NCBI GenBank assembly: GCA_913055785.1
Contig: CAJXLJ010000013.1
Span: 1-64,000, forward strand
Source: an uncultured Parvularculaceae bacterium
GTDB taxonomy: Bacteria; Pseudomonadota; Alphaproteobacteria; Caulobacterales; Parvularculaceae
Direction: 5' to 3'
DNA: 64,000 bases
Part shown: in pieces, positions 37,017-45,426 of the stretch
Numbering within the stretch: position 1 is the first letter of the stretch
How the letters are laid out: every line of letters begins with the position of its first letter
Translations under genes and position numbers: made by a program
The notes under the pieces: model-generated
What the model was told of the DNA's origin: nothing
Databases searched by the model: none
The model's input: the letters and a program-made list of their open reading frames with translations, nothing else

Positions 37017-37820
37017 ATGACAAACGAACCTCCCAAGCCAGGCGTCATCAAACTTGAAAAACGCGAAGATGGCGTTGCAACGCTCACCATATCGAATCCA
37101 CGCCGTAAAAATGCGATGTCGCGGCCCATGCATCGTCAGTTCGAAAGAATATGGGATGAAATAGACGATGACGACGATATCCGTGTCGTCATTTTGACGG
37201 GAGACGGCGACTCTTTTTGCGCCGGAACCGACCTCAGCGTTCAGGACGACCAGAACAAGGCCGGTCGACCGGGACGGCCGCCGACAAGAAGCGCACGGCG
37301 CATGTTCTGGAATATGCTCGATTGTGAGAAACCGATTATCGCAAAGGTGCGCGGCTATGCATACGGACTTGGCGTCAACATCGCGGTCGCATCAGATATT
37401 GTCGTTGCAGCTGACGGCGCCCGTTTGTGCGATTCACATGTTAAAATGGGTATCGCCGCTGGAGACGGCGGGGCCGCGCTCTGGCCGCTGCTGATCGGGT
37501 TTCACCGGGCAAAAGAATTCCTGATGACGGGCGATCCTATCGACGCCAAACTTGCTGCTGAAATGGGCCTTATCAACTACTGCATGCCTGAAGCGGAGAT
37601 CGACAAATTCGTCGATGATCTCGCCGTAAAGCTCGCCGCCGGCGCGCCGCTGGCCATTTCCTACACCAAGCTTTCAGTTAACGCGATGCTGAAGCAATTA
37701 ATGGCCGGAGCGTTCGAAACTTCGCTTGCCTACGACCAGCTCACGCTCTTCACCGACGATCACAAAGAAGGCGCCAGAGCGTTTCTGGAAAAACGCAAGC
37801 CAAAATTCACCGGATCGTAA
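37017..37820 (+). CDS. Crotonase-family protein lacking both catalytic glutamates
   Basis: This is a 267-residue crotonase fold protein. The CoA/oxyanion loop CAGTDLSVQD is present. The first catalytic Glu position reads GLGVNIAVASD (Asn) and the second reads SHVKMGIAAGDGG (no Glu). It is therefore unlikely to be a simple enoyl-CoA hydratase; isomerase, thioesterase or ring-opening chemistry is possible. It follows the coupled pair above by 103 bp on the same strand and converges on another crotonase gene 36 bp away. Confidence 0.85.
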   Translation: MTNEPPKPGVIKLEKREDGVATLTISNPRRKNAMSRPMHRQFERIWDEIDDDDDIRVVILTGDGDSFCAGTDLSVQDDQNKAGRPGRPPTRSARRMFWNMLDCEKPIIAKVRGYAYGLGVNIAVASDIVVAADGARLCDSHVKMGIAAGDGGAALWPLLIGFHRAKEFLMTGDPIDAKLAAEMGLINYCMPEAEIDKFVDDLAVKLAAGAPLAISYTKLSVNAMLKQLMAGAFETSLAYDQLTLFTDDHKEGARAFLEKRKPKFTGS

Positions 37821-37856
37821 GCAGCTTCGCTGACTGAGTTACACGGTTCTGCAAGT

Positions 37857-38639
37857 TTATTTGCCCTGCCAAACCGGCTGGCGCTTTTCCGCGAAAGCTC
37901 TCGGCCCTTCAATGGCGTCGCTGGATGCACGCGCAGTCCTTACAGCCGGACACCCCCATTGAAGCGACATGGCGCGATCAAGCGGCATGTCCGTCCCCTG
38001 TTGCATGACCTGCTTTGCCGCACGCACGGCCAAAGGGCTGAGCTTGCATATATCTTCAGCCCATTTTTTCGCCGCCTCCAACACTTGCCCTTCAGGAACG
38101 ACCTCGTTGACGAAGCCATACTCCAGCCCTTCTTTGGCGGAGACTTTACGCGCCGTCAGCGCAAGTCCCATCGCCCTTTTCATCCCGATGGCGCGCGGCA
38201 AGCGCAATAGCCCGCCCGCAAGGGCGATAAGACCGACACGAGGTTCTGGCAAAGCAAATCCGGCATTCTCGGATGCAATGATCAGATCGCAAGCCAGCGC
38301 TGTCTCAAATCCGCCGCCCATGGCGAGCCCGTTGACAGCCGCGATGACCGGTTTTGTCATGCCGAAACGACTCGAAAGCCCGGCAAAACCCGAAGGCGGA
38401 GGCTGATCCGGCTGACCTTTCGCCGCGTGATATTTTAAATCATTGCCAGCGCAAAACGCACGGTCTCCGGCGCCGGTAACTATAGCCACCCACTGCTGAT
38501 CGTCTTTCTCAAACTCATCAAAAACTTTGTGCAACTCCCAATGCGCCGGACCATGCAGGGCATTCAACACTTCCGGACGATTGAGCGTGACAATCGTCAG
38601 ATGGTCGTCTTTGGCGACGCGTATATATTCATATCCCAC
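37857..38639 (-). CDS. Enoyl-CoA hydratase (crotonase family)
   Basis: This is a 260-residue protein with both catalytic glutamates (GGGFETALACD and LPEPRVGLIALAGG), plus the CAGNDLKYHA loop. It is the best candidate for the true hydratase of region C. It lies 31 bp downstream of an SDR gene on the minus strand, so a hydratase/3-hydroxyacyl-CoA dehydrogenase pair is likely. Confidence 0.9.
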   Translation of the reverse strand: MGYEYIRVAKDDHLTIVTLNRPEVLNALHGPAHWELHKVFDEFEKDDQQWVAIVTGAGDRAFCAGNDLKYHAAKGQPDQPPPSGFAGLSSRFGMTKPVIAAVNGLAMGGGFETALACDLIIASENAGFALPEPRVGLIALAGGLLRLPRAIGMKRAMGLALTARKVSAKEGLEYGFVNEVVPEGQVLEAAKKWAEDICKLSPLAVRAAKQVMQQGTDMPLDRAMSLQWGCPAVRTARASSDAIEGPRAFAEKRQPVWQGK

Positions 38640-38670
38640 GCCTGTCCTCCCTCATTCAGACTTCCTGGAA

Positions 38671-39450
38671 TTAACGCGGCGCCATTCGAATCGCGCCGTC
38701 TAGGCGAATGCTTTCGCCATTCATGTAGCTGTTCCGGCAAAGCTCCAATGCAAGGCCGGCGAATTCTTCCGGGTCGCCGAGGCGTTTCGGAAACGGTACT
38801 GTCGCCGCCAATTTATCACGCATTTCCGGCTTCATCGTGGCGAAGAGAGGTGTGTTAAAAATGCCGGGCATGATCGTATTCACACGAATGCCATCACGCA
38901 TAAGGTCTCTAGCGACCGGCAATGTAAGACCGACAATGCCGTTTTTCGATGAGGCGTAGGCCGCCTGGCCCATTTGACCGTCTATTGCGGCGACCGACGC
39001 GGTGTTCACAATAGAACCGCGTTCACCGTCAGCTAACGGATCGAGATCCAGCATCCCCTTTGCAGATTTTGCAATACACCGAAAGGTTCCGACAAGGTTA
39101 AGCAGCACGATGCGTTCGAAATCATCGACAGGAAAGTGATAGGCCTCGCCTGTTTCCCGATTTCGCCCGGCGGTCTTGAATGAATTTCCTCTGCCGGCGC
39201 AATTGATAAGAATGCGTTCCTGCCCGTGGGCAGCACGCGCGGCGGCGAAGCCTGCATCGACAGACGCATCGTCTGTTACATCAACCTTTGCAAAAACGCC
39301 GCCGACCTCGTTGGCGACCTGCTCGCCCTTTTCCGCATTGAGATCGAATATCGCGACCTTCACCCCTTCTTGAGAAAGCGCCCTGGAAGCCGCCTCGCCC
39401 AGACCGCTGGCGCCTCCGGTCACCACCGCCGCCGCACCCGAGAGTTTCAT
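38671..39450 (-). CDS. SDR, 3-hydroxyacyl-CoA dehydrogenase type 2-like
   Basis: This is a 259-residue SDR with GGASGLG near residue 13, an NCAG motif and an intact YASSK active site. The Asp-rich FDLNAEKG after beta-strand 2 predicts NAD. The insertion around RNRETGEAYHF is the hallmark of the HSD17B10 / 3-hydroxy-2-methylbutyryl-CoA dehydrogenase branch. It is followed by the hydratase gene at 37857, fitting beta-oxidation steps 2 and 3. An IclR-type site lies upstream near 39550. Confidence 0.9.
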   Translation of the reverse strand: MKLSGAAAVVTGGASGLGEAASRALSQEGVKVAIFDLNAEKGEQVANEVGGVFAKVDVTDDASVDAGFAAARAAHGQERILINCAGRGNSFKTAGRNRETGEAYHFPVDDFERIVLLNLVGTFRCIAKSAKGMLDLDPLADGERGSIVNTASVAAIDGQMGQAAYASSKNGIVGLTLPVARDLMRDGIRVNTIMPGIFNTPLFATMKPEMRDKLAATVPFPKRLGDPEEFAGLALELCRNSYMNGESIRLDGAIRMAPR

Positions 39451-39536
39451 ATGTCTGTCGCCTCCTCTTTACTCAGCCGAAAGCGGCCTCTGTTATCGGC
39501 GGGACCAGACGGCCTTCGCGCGACATTGTTACGTTT

Positions 39537-39564
39537 GATCAATATTCGCACACTTTTCCGCGAT
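39537..39564. promoter_or_regulatory. IclR-type operator S8 (weaker match)
   Basis: ATATTCGCACACTTTTCCGCGAT keeps the GTGCGA core of the other sites on the minus strand but has diverged in the AT part and second half. It lies 90-110 bp before the SDR-hydratase pair. I list it as a weaker member of the proposed regulon. Confidence 0.4.
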
Positions 39565-39704
39565 GATAAAGACCGGCCGCCGCCAATTTCGCCGCCGCGC
39601 TCAATAAAACGCCGCTTGCCTTTCACGGCACGCCGACGCGACCGCAGAAATGCGCGAGTCATTTCTGATAACGAGGCCCGTGAGGGAACAGGCCAGTCCC
39701 GGGA

Positions 39705-40457
39705 TCAGCGCAGCGTCCTGCCGCCATCAACCGTAAACGCATGACCAGTCGTGAACGTAGCATCGCGGCATAAATAAAGGGCAGCCGATGCAACTTCTTC
39801 CTTGTCGCCTACACGCCCAAGCGGATGCTTTTCCAGCGCCATCGCCGCACGATCCGGATGATCTTCCTCAAACTTGAGCCACATGGTTCCTGTCGTCGCT
39901 CCGGGGCAAACAACATTGACCCGAACGCCATCCTTCGCGCATTCAAGCGCTGCACCTTTCGTCATGCCAACGACAGCAAATTTCGCCGCCCCATAGACGG
40001 CCTGCATGGCGCTTGGTATCAAGCCGGCCGCTGAGGCGTTATTGCATATCGCGCCGCCGCCTGAAGCTTTTATTGCTGGTATCATATACTTTAACCCCAG
40101 GAACGTCCCAAGTACATTGACGTTCATCTGCTGGTGATATTCTTCCAGTGAAAGGTCGATTAGCGGCTTGACCGACTGTTGAGCGCCGGCGTTATTGAAA
40201 CCATAGGTCAGACCTCCAAATTCATTGCAGGTCTTTTCAATTGCCTCCCTGACGGATCTTTCCTCTGTGACATCGCCATCCAGTGCAAGGCAGCGGACTC
40301 CCTTATTTTCAATAAGCTTGCGCGCACTCGTGTTCAGTTCTGAACGTCGTGAAAAAATTGCAACGTCGATACCTTCATCGGCAAATCGCAATGCGGTCGC
40401 CAGACCAATTCCAGCGTTGCCGCCGGTAATGAAAACACACTGTTGTTGACTGACCAT
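39705..40457 (-). CDS. Short-chain dehydrogenase/reductase
   Basis: This is a 250-residue classical SDR. GGNAGIG binds the cofactor, NNAG and YGAAK (catalytic Tyr and Lys) are intact, and the C-terminal FTVDGGRT is typical. SRRSEL after beta-strand 2 suggests NADP preference rather than NAD. It is transcribed away from the IclR gene, sharing the intergenic region with operator S2. The substrate is unknown; a ring or side-chain hydroxyl is likely. Confidence 0.87.
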   Translation of the reverse strand: MVSQQQCVFITGGNAGIGLATALRFADEGIDVAIFSRRSELNTSARKLIENKGVRCLALDGDVTEERSVREAIEKTCNEFGGLTYGFNNAGAQQSVKPLIDLSLEEYHQQMNVNVLGTFLGLKYMIPAIKASGGGAICNNASAAGLIPSAMQAVYGAAKFAVVGMTKGAALECAKDGVRVNVVCPGATTGTMWLKFEEDHPDRAAMALEKHPLGRVGDKEEVASAALYLCRDATFTTGHAFTVDGGRTLR

Positions 40458-40572
40458 GCGAACCCTGATGTTTTGAAATAGGTACCGTCTTCAATGACCA
40501 CGTTGCGTGATTACGGGGTGAATTCGCAAGTCGGCCAGCGGTACAAAATTCACGATAGACAGAGAAATTAAA

Positions 40573-40600
40573 TGTGCTATTATCGCACATATGTATTATT
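40573..40600. promoter_or_regulatory. IclR-type operator S2
   Basis: TGTGC-TATTATC-GCACA (40573-40589) is a perfect 5-bp inverted repeat, with the core ATTATCGCACATATGTATTATT extending to 40600. Read in reverse, GTGCGATAATAGCAC closely resembles GTTCGATAATCGCAC, the published IclR-family PcaR site as I recall it. It lies just upstream of the IclR gene, so autoregulation is expected. Confidence 0.7.
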
Positions 40601-40635
40601 TGCGGGCTGAAAAACCGGCTGATCGGGAACCGAAG

Positions 40636-41451
40636 ATGGCAAAAACACCACAGAAACAAGCCGCTGATGCAACACCGGAGTCGGGAGACTCCAAACCTCT
40701 ACGGAACGTTGATCGCATGGGCGGCTTCGCAAAAGGCCTTTCCGTGATCGAAGCTTTTCGCCAGGGCCGGGGCGCTTCGACCATCGCGGAAATCGCGCGT
40801 TACAGCGGGCTGGACAGAGCCTCCGCAAGAAGGTGCCTCTTAACGCTAGTCGAATGCGGTTATGCAAAGCAGGACGGATCTTATTTTGAATTGACGCCGC
40901 GAATTCTCCGACTCGGAAACTCGTTCATGTCCATGTCGCTTCCGCGTCTCATTCGGCCTTACCTGGATCAACTGGCGGATGAAGTCCGGGAATCGTGCAG
41001 CGCCGCCATTCTGGATCGCACAGACGTTGTTTATATTTTACGCGCCGTCCATCACGGCGTCATGGGCGCCGGCCTTCATCCTGGGAGCCGTTTACCGGCT
41101 TTTTGCACTGGATTGGGTCGTGTATTACTAGCTTCCTATCCCGCTGAAAGAGCGCTTAGAATACTAAAAGAAAGCAATCGCACCGCACTCACGAAATACA
41201 CGATTACAGATATCGATAAGCTAATGGCTGAACTCGAAAAGATTCAAAAAAATGGTTACGCCATTATCGATCGCGAGATCGAAATTGGTTCACGTTCTAT
41301 TGCTGTACCAATCTACAATATCAATGGAGAAGCCGTCGCCGCTTGCACCGTAGGCGTTCATTCTTCAACGGCAACTATGAAGCAGCTGCGTGATAATTAC
41401 CTGCCCCACCTATATAACTTTCAGGCGCAGCTAGCAGAAATTCTGCCTTAG
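40636..41451 (+). CDS. IclR-family transcriptional regulator
   Basis: This is a 271-residue regulator with an N-terminal winged helix (about residues 28-90, TIAEIARYSGLDRASARRCL) and a C-terminal IclR effector domain (AFCTGLGRVLLAS, EIEIGSRSIAVPIYN, ACTVGVHSST). I start it at the ATG at 40636 because the upstream ATG at 40591 lies inside the operator. PcaR/PobR-type relatives control aromatic and CoA-dependent catabolism. This is probably the master regulator of region C, whose operons nearly all carry the matching site. Confidence 0.92.
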   Translation: MAKTPQKQAADATPESGDSKPLRNVDRMGGFAKGLSVIEAFRQGRGASTIAEIARYSGLDRASARRCLLTLVECGYAKQDGSYFELTPRILRLGNSFMSMSLPRLIRPYLDQLADEVRESCSAAILDRTDVVYILRAVHHGVMGAGLHPGSRLPAFCTGLGRVLLASYPAERALRILKESNRTALTKYTITDIDKLMAELEKIQKNGYAIIDREIEIGSRSIAVPIYNINGEAVAACTVGVHSSTATMKQLRDNYLPHLYNFQAQLAEILP

Positions 41452-41570
41452 CCTTTCTGCGTAGATCGACATTTTGGCCTTGCACGACTGTTGACAGATG
41501 ACGCGCCGGAAGCGGCCTTGCACGCGCCTCTTCGGCCCGCTTTCGCTTGACAATGATCCTCGGAAATGAT

Positions 41571-41598
41571 TTGTTAATTATCGCACAACTGTTCGTAA
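41571..41598. promoter_or_regulatory. IclR-type operator S3
   Basis: ATTATCGCACAACTGTTCGTAA (41577-41598) carries the full half-site and a recognisable second arm. It lies about 100 bp before the MFS gene. Confidence 0.6.
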
Positions 41599-41639
41599 AA
41601 AGACAGTTCGCTACCATAATTAACAAGGGGTGAAACACG

Positions 41640-41678
41640 ATGAATACCGGTAACCCATTGTATTTCCTCCACCCTTAA
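41640..41678 (+). CDS. Possible 12-residue leader peptide upstream of the MFS gene
   Basis: A very good ribosome site (AAGGGGTG) precedes ATG AAT ACC, which codes for MNTGNPLYFLHP and then stops at 41676-41678. The MFS reading frame begins 17 bp later with a TTG that lacks a ribosome site. Translation re-initiation from this leader could drive the carrier. A sequencing or annotation error is the alternative. Confidence 0.4.
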   Translation: MNTGNPLYFLHP

Positions 41679-41695
41679 GCATAACGGCCCCCGCG

Positions 41696-43090
41696 TTGAA
41701 GAAGCCACAGGACACCGCTCCCGCCGCCGCGAAGCCTTCTGAAACATCGCCGCGCGCGCCCTCGACAGGGTCGCTCAAATGGCTGATCGCCGCCCTGATG
41801 GGTGTTTGTTATACGCTCTCATATATCGACCGCCAGATTATCAGCCTGCTGATTGATCCGATCAAGCAAACTTTCGCGCTCTCCGATACGCAAGTCGGAC
41901 TCATGCAGGGCCTCAGCTTTTCTTTGTTTTACGTAGCAGCCTCGCTACCTCTGGCCTGGCTGGCGGACAAAGGCCATCGCGCGTCCGTAATCAGTATTTG
42001 CGTCGCCGCCTGGAGTTTTATGACAGTGCTCTGCGGCGTCGCACAGAATTATACGCAACTGTTTCTGGCGCGTATCGGTGTCGCCGTTGGAGAGGCGGGG
42101 TTAACACCCGCGGCCCTGGCGACAATCGGAGACCTGTTCGAACCTAAAAAGCTAGCCATTCCGACAGCTATTTTCATGCTCGCGCCGTTTGTGGGTGGAG
42201 GGCTTTCCTTGCTGGGAGGCGGCGCTCTCTACGCAGCCACCGAAAGCTGGTCCATGCCCGCCATACCTGGACTAGGCGTCCTGGAGCGATGGCAACTGGT
42301 GTTCATTTTGGTCGGTGCGCCTGGTATTTTACTGGCGTTGCCGGTTTTCTGGTTTATCCGGGCGAGCGGAAAACCACACACCGTTGAACATCAATCGATC
42401 AGCGAAGGCGTGGTTTTCATAAAAAAGGAGTGGCGCTTTACGGCCTTTTATATGCTCGCCATGGGGCTGGCCATGACGCTCATGAGCTCATATGTGACCT
42501 GGCTTCCTGCGGCCATCATGCGCTCCAAAGGCATTGACGAACAAACAATCGGGCTATTGTTCGGTCCGATATACCTGCTCGCGGGCGCCGCTGGCACAAT
42601 GGGCGCCGGTATTATTGTCGAAAGGATGGGCGGGAACGATCCGGTCAAGGCGATATTACGCTTCATGCGCATCTGCACAGCGATCCTCTTGCCGGTAGGC
42701 GTGATCGGACCGCTCGTTCCCTCTCTCTGGTTGGAACTGTTTCTGATGGGCTTTAGCATTTTGATCATCAGCTCGATTGCGTCAGTCTCTTCCCTGCCCT
42801 TTCAGTATATTGCGCCGATGCATTTACGCGCGCAATCGATCGCAATTCTCGCACTTGTTTGCGCGCTCCTGGGTACAGGCAGCGGCCCGATACTCGCCGG
42901 TGTTTTAAGCGATGCCCTCCAGTTTCTCGACCATCCTCTATCTTCAGCGCTGGCGATCATCGCAGCCGTCGTCTTGCCAATAATTTTTCTGCTTTTCACA
43001 CTCGTTGCAAAACACCATGAGCGCGCGCGCCTTGACCAGCGTCAAGGCACGTTAATGCATTCGCAATCCCACGCTGATGCGGCGACGTGA
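41696..43090 (+). CDS. MFS transporter, spinster-like
   Basis: This is a 464-residue carrier with about twelve transmembrane segments. LSYIDRQIISLLI in helix 1 and LAWLADKGHRASV after helix 2 match the other two carriers of the window. No ATG or GTG start exists between the upstream in-frame stop and helix 1. TTG at 41696 is the only standard candidate, and it has no ribosome site. The small leader ORF upstream may supply coupling. The gene carries operator S3 and should import the region C substrate or an intermediate. Confidence 0.87.
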   Translation: MKKPQDTAPAAAKPSETSPRAPSTGSLKWLIAALMGVCYTLSYIDRQIISLLIDPIKQTFALSDTQVGLMQGLSFSLFYVAASLPLAWLADKGHRASVISICVAAWSFMTVLCGVAQNYTQLFLARIGVAVGEAGLTPAALATIGDLFEPKKLAIPTAIFMLAPFVGGGLSLLGGGALYAATESWSMPAIPGLGVLERWQLVFILVGAPGILLALPVFWFIRASGKPHTVEHQSISEGVVFIKKEWRFTAFYMLAMGLAMTLMSSYVTWLPAAIMRSKGIDEQTIGLLFGPIYLLAGAAGTMGAGIIVERMGGNDPVKAILRFMRICTAILLPVGVIGPLVPSLWLELFLMGFSILIISSIASVSSLPFQYIAPMHLRAQSIAILALVCALLGTGSGPILAGVLSDALQFLDHPLSSALAIIAAVVLPIIFLLFTLVAKHHERARLDQRQGTLMHSQSHADAAT

Positions 43091-43097
43091 TTAGACT

Positions 43098-44597
43098 TTA
43101 AGTGTTATTAGCTACCGCTGAGGGTACGCCGTCCAGCAAGACCGTTTTCGTTTCGAGATACGGCAATAACCCTTCTATTCCGCCTTCGCGACCTATCCCC
43201 GATTGTTTGAACCCGCCAAACGCGATGCTGAAATCAACTCGGTTGTCATTATGCCCGAAGCTTCCCGAGCGCACCTGACGCGCAACCGCATAGGCGCGGT
43301 CAATATCATTGGTAAAGACGGAACCGTTAAGACCAAACTGGCTGTCATTCGCTTTCGACACAGCATCAGCCTCACTATCGGCGGGAATGACGCAAACGAC
43401 AGGGCCGAATATTTCTTCCTGCGCAATGACTGAGCTATTATCGACATTGCTGAACACCGTCGGCTCCACATAAAACCCACGATTAAGATGCTTTGGCCTG
43501 CCGCCGCCTGTGGCGACCTTAAATCCGGCCTCTTTGCCGGTGGCGATATAGCGCTCAACACGGTCTCTTTGTTTGCTCGTCGCAAGCGGCCCCATTTGCG
43601 ATGACGGGTCAAAGGGATCACCAACCTTGATTTTCGACATGGCCGAACTGAATGCATCGACGAACGCATCATGATGGTCTTTGGTGACGATGACGCGGGT
43701 AAGCGCAGCGCAAACCTGACCTGTCATATTACGAATGGAATCCGCCATTGCGTTTGCGGCTGTTTCGACATCGTAGTCGTCGAGAATAATAGCTGCTGAC
43801 TTTCCACCAAGCTCAAGCGTGTATCGTCCGATCCGCTCCCCAAGAATAGACGCAATGCGCTTACCCGTAGCGCTCGATCCCGTAAATGAAATCTTGTCCA
43901 CATCCGGATGACGAACCAGCGTCTCCGACGCTTCCCGATCCGCCGTCAGGCAATTCATGACGCCTGGCGGTAAACCGATCTCTTCAGCGATTTCAGCCAT
44001 CAAGAGAATATGACCTGGCGCCTCAGGCGACGCCTTGATGACCGCCGTACAGCCGGCGAGCAACGCCGGCGCCAGCTTGAATCCGACAAGCGAAATCGGA
44101 CCATTCCAGGGAATGATGGCGCCGACAACGCCGACCGGCTCGCGAACAAGAAATCCGTTCTTTGCGCCTGAAATTGTCTTGCGCTCTTCTACAAACGGAA
44201 ATGTTTCCGCTAGGCCAGCGTGATATTTATACATACCGCCGACGCCTGCGGCGTAAGCCTGAGCCAAGGAGTGCACGATCCCCATCTCGTTAGGCCATAT
44301 ATCGGCTACATCTTGCGCGCGTTCGTTTAACTTCTCACCGATACGCGTTAAATATTCTGCGCGTTCCGCATGAGACATGCGCGGCCACGGACCACGATCA
44401 AAGGCCTCGCGCGCAGCAGCGACGGCGTTGTTGACATCATCTTCCTGTGCAGCCGCGACCCGCATGTAAAGCTCTTCCGTTGCAGGAGAAATGACATCAA
44501 TCGTCGAACTGGATGACGGCGCAACCCACTCCCCGTTGATAAAAAACTTGTCTGTATGCTTGAGCGGAGCTGATGAATAGTTCGCAGCGTTGGACAT
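43098..44597 (-). CDS. Aldehyde dehydrogenase
   Basis: This is a 499-residue ALDH with Asn165 (IPWNGP), Glu262 (LELGGKSAA) and nucleophile Cys296 (TGQVCAALTR). GGAGG precedes the ATG. It is the last gene of the eight-gene minus operon that starts with the acyl-CoA dehydrogenases. With the P450 and GMC alcohol oxidase of this region it could convert an oxidised side-chain aldehyde to the acid for CoA activation. Confidence 0.9.
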   Translation of the reverse strand: MSNAANYSSAPLKHTDKFFINGEWVAPSSSSTIDVISPATEELYMRVAAAQEDDVNNAVAAAREAFDRGPWPRMSHAERAEYLTRIGEKLNERAQDVADIWPNEMGIVHSLAQAYAAGVGGMYKYHAGLAETFPFVEERKTISGAKNGFLVREPVGVVGAIIPWNGPISLVGFKLAPALLAGCTAVIKASPEAPGHILLMAEIAEEIGLPPGVMNCLTADREASETLVRHPDVDKISFTGSSATGKRIASILGERIGRYTLELGGKSAAIILDDYDVETAANAMADSIRNMTGQVCAALTRVIVTKDHHDAFVDAFSSAMSKIKVGDPFDPSSQMGPLATSKQRDRVERYIATGKEAGFKVATGGGRPKHLNRGFYVEPTVFSNVDNSSVIAQEEIFGPVVCVIPADSEADAVSKANDSQFGLNGSVFTNDIDRAYAVARQVRSGSFGHNDNRVDFSIAFGGFKQSGIGREGGIEGLLPYLETKTVLLDGVPSAVANNT

Positions 44598-44649
44598 AAT
44601 ATCCTCCTGTCTGAAATCGACGCTTGTTAAGATTTAAACTTTGCCTTGG

Positions 44650-45396
44650 TCATGCGATGGTCATGCCGCCATCAATAGCGATCGACGCACCGGTGACATA
44701 AGTTGCTTCATCGGAAATCAGCCATACGGCCGCCGCGGCGACCTCTTCCGGTTCAGCCATTCGGCCGAGGGGTCTTTTCAGAGTGCCCGCCAGCTTGGGC
44801 GTCGATGCTGTGGACGCTGTCGCCATTGGCGTCATCGTTGCGCCTGGCAAGATCGCATTCACTCTTATGTTCTGTTCTACACAATCAATCGCGGCGCCGC
44901 GCACAAGCCCGTTTATACCGGCTTTGCTGGCGCAATAGTCGGAACTGTTGACAAGCCCTTTGACAGCCGCGGCCGATGATATGGCGACTATTGAACCTTC
45001 ACGCTGATCCCACATGGCGCGTGCTTCATGTTTGATGCAAAGAAACATGCCGCGTAAATTTATGTTATTAACAATGTCCCAGCTTTCTTGATCCATATCG
45101 GTTATGCTTTTTCCGGATTGCATGACTCCCGCGCAATTCACGGCGCCGCTCAACCGGCTGAATTTGGAAAGCGTCTTTTCAACAAGCGCTACGATACTGT
45201 CTTCGTTCGCCACATCAGTTAAATTGAAAATAGCGCGCCCGCCTTCATCGCTAATGTGCTTTGCAAGCGCAACGCCGTCATCTTCATTCCGGTCGGCGAT
45301 AGAAACCGCCCACCCGCGCTTGGCGAGCATCTTAACCGCAGCTTTTCCAATACCGCTCGCTCCGCCCGTAATGATCGCGACTTTTTCGTTTTCCAT
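44650..45396 (-). CDS. Short-chain dehydrogenase/reductase
   Basis: This is a 248-residue classical SDR with GGASGIG, NCAG and YCASK all intact. The Asp of ADRNEDD after strand 2 predicts NAD. It lies between the thiolase and ALDH genes of the operon, so it is probably a 3-hydroxyacyl-CoA or ring-hydroxyl dehydrogenase acting just before the thiolase. Confidence 0.88.
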   Translation of the reverse strand: MENEKVAIITGGASGIGKAAVKMLAKRGWAVSIADRNEDDGVALAKHISDEGGRAIFNLTDVANEDSIVALVEKTLSKFSRLSGAVNCAGVMQSGKSITDMDQESWDIVNNINLRGMFLCIKHEARAMWDQREGSIVAISSAAAVKGLVNSSDYCASKAGINGLVRGAAIDCVEQNIRVNAILPGATMTPMATASTASTPKLAGTLKRPLGRMAEPEEVAAAAVWLISDEATYVTGASIAIDGGMTIA

Positions 45397-45426
45397 TGAA
45401 TGAAACGCTTTCCAGTCAGGTGAATG

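Noticed and set aside
39447-39662. Arg-rich minus-strand ORF in the gap between two SDR genes
   Set aside because: Low-complexity composition, no ribosome site and overlap with operator S8; it looks like random frame in promoter DNA.
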